The position numbers were made by a program, and so were the translations under genes. From the NCBI GenBank assembly GCA_037389465.1, contig JAZARR010000250.1, positions 2,775,001 to 2,839,000 on the forward strand: a stretch of 64,000 nucleotides of DNA, written 5' to 3'. A model generated the notes under the pieces. That model was not told the origin of the DNA, searched no databases, and worked only from the letters and a program-made list of their open reading frames with translations. The DNA comes from Baylisascaris procyonis. Taxonomy: Eukaryota; Nematoda; Chromadorea; Rhabditida; Ascarididae. This document shows positions 62,601 to 64,000 of this stretch, one piece after another (position 1 is the first letter of the stretch; each line of letters begins with the position of its first letter).

Positions 62601-64000
62601 TATTTGAATTTAAATTACCTGGAAAATACTTAAATTATTCAATATATTACTGTCGAAGAAGAAAAATATGTTGAGTAAGGAATCAATATTGAAAATATGT
62701 TTCTACCTCTCACAGCAAAAATTAAAATAAAAGATAGGTTCGTTAGCATATCTTAGAACAAAATGATCATTTAAATAAAAGTTTTTTCTCTCTATAAAAA
62801 TTAAATGGATAATGGCTGCAAAGAAAATAATAGAACAATTTGAGCATTGCAATTAATGTTGATTAACATTGTTCTAGGCGCTTTCATTAGAGACATTTTT
62901 ATAATCTATTTTTATAATAAGTTTTTTTTATTAAATATAAAAAAGAACGATTTAAAAAAGGGGAAAATTATCGAATGGATGATTCATTTGGGGATGAAAA
63001 GTGACATGAAATAACCTCAGGCAATTATCTAATTCCCTTTATAAAAGAGTAGTTTCTATGCAAATATCGCTTCGAACAAGTTTCATGAAGCGAATTCCGG
63101 TTTTACTTGATGATGAATATCAATCAATTTTGCATTATCTAAAAAAAGCATCAATGAATTTCAACTTAGTGCACGTGAAAGAGATGTGCCTTAAGAAGAT
63201 TAAAAAGAAGAACACAAAACACAACAACGAACATTGATTTCATCGTCAATCGATCTTTCATTACTGAGATGTTCCAATTTTTTTTTTCTTAGACTTTTTT
63301 TCTATGAAGAAATTTTCATGAAATTTCACAAGAAAATTATTGAAAACAATGAGAAAACGTTCGATAAGATGAATTAATTTAAAGAGTTGCAAAGTACTGC
63401 ACAAAAAATTATGATGAAAATATGAATATTTTAGATAATTAGTGTATTTGAATTAAAAAGCAAAAGAAAATAGAGAACTTAAAGAGCAATTGAAACATAA
63501 AAACAACGAATTGAACCAAAATAATTGTGATAAGATAGTGGAATATAGTGGAATATTCTCTGAGGGAAAACTACTCAGCGCCATGATATGACTCTGAAAT
63601 AAAATATTTCTATATGTACATATAAATGTAGCAGCATAAATTTTTCTACACGGCAGTAATTACAGTAATGCAATAAACTAAACAATGAATGATGCAATTG
63701 AAGTTTCGAAAATAGTTTATTTTTCTTGGATTTATAGGCAATTATACTCCAAAAAAATGAAGCTTGTCAAAAAAAAAAAATCGAAGTGAAAATCACATGA
63801 AAGCAATCTGCGTGGAGGTTTTTTTTTTTAAGATAAAGTACACATTCGAAAAAAAGTACACCTGTCGATGTGATCGGCTATTATAAAGACAAATAGTGTG
63901 ATAGGTAAATAGTTATATTGAGATGCTAATGAAAAGATTTTCAAAAAAAAAAAAAGAAGAAGAAGATGGATGCTCAAGAATGAAAATAGATGCGTTTTTG
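59625..64000. other. Gene-free AT-rich end of the window
   Basis: About 4.4 kb of AT-rich sequence with many homopolymer runs. An open frame at 60515-60727 (70 codons, containing EMQLAYCEDIALQYDF) is somewhat protein-like but has no splice context. A 16-bp perfect palindrome lies at 61468-61483. Nothing else could be supported. Confidence 0.4.
61468..61483. other. 16-bp perfect palindrome
   Basis: GTTATCATATGATAAC, preceded 18 bases upstream by another copy of GTTATCATA. It could be a dimeric transcription-factor site or a chance AT-rich palindrome. Confidence 0.3.

Overview
This window is nuclear DNA from an animal, most likely a nematode. It is AT-rich, gene-poor and intron-rich, with no bacterial-type operons. 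The evidence is: (1) two conserved metazoan membrane-protein genes that can be rebuilt exon by exon, a TMEM33 homologue and a dual-oxidase maturation factor (DUOXA/DOXA-1); (2) short T-rich splice acceptors (TTTTCAG, TTTTAG, TTTAAG) and GTAAGT/GTATGT/GTTTGT donors; (3) acceptor-like sites with no matching upstream exon a few to about 55 bases before several start codons, as expected for spliced-leader trans-splicing; (4) two candidate introns of only 38-39 bases; (5) non-LTR retrotransposon debris and a tRNA-derived SINE. I cannot name the species. Nearly all coding sequence is in spliced exons under 220 bases, so most long open frames here are chance.

Layout. 1-7 kb: six-exon TMEM33 gene, + strand, CDS 1159-5342. 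One intron carries a retroelement fragment and another a 22-bp minisatellite. 7-14 kb: four-exon gene for a 170-residue four-transmembrane protein, + strand (7034-14173). Its introns hold a decayed CR1-like retrotransposon with a TAAA tail and a short retroelement copy with target-site duplications; the latter belongs to the same family as the fragment in TMEM33. 14-24 kb: a 30-bp minisatellite, a tRNA-derived SINE with a perfect 12-bp target-site duplication, a tiny two-exon gene for a 58-residue protein (- strand, about 19.5 kb) and a tiny two-exon gene for a secreted cysteine-containing peptide (- strand, about 23.6 kb). 24-35.8 kb: no gene I can support. 35.8-40.2 kb: DOXA-1 gene, - strand, five well-supported exons plus a probable sixth. 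40.2-53.9 kb: no confident gene; large AT microsatellites and doubtful decayed coding tracts. 53.9-55.7 kb: three-exon gene for a 162-residue acidic coiled-coil-type protein, - strand. 56-59.6 kb: dense but ambiguous coding signal on both strands. 59.6-64 kb: nothing supported.

The genes are independent single-copy-style eukaryotic loci rather than an operon or pathway. TMEM33 acts in the endoplasmic reticulum and nuclear envelope. DOXA-1 escorts dual oxidase through the secretory pathway, which in C. elegans serves cuticle cross-linking. I found no CRISPR array, prophage or other dedicated mobile system. The most novel material is the small orphan genes with very short introns and the retroelement families in the introns.
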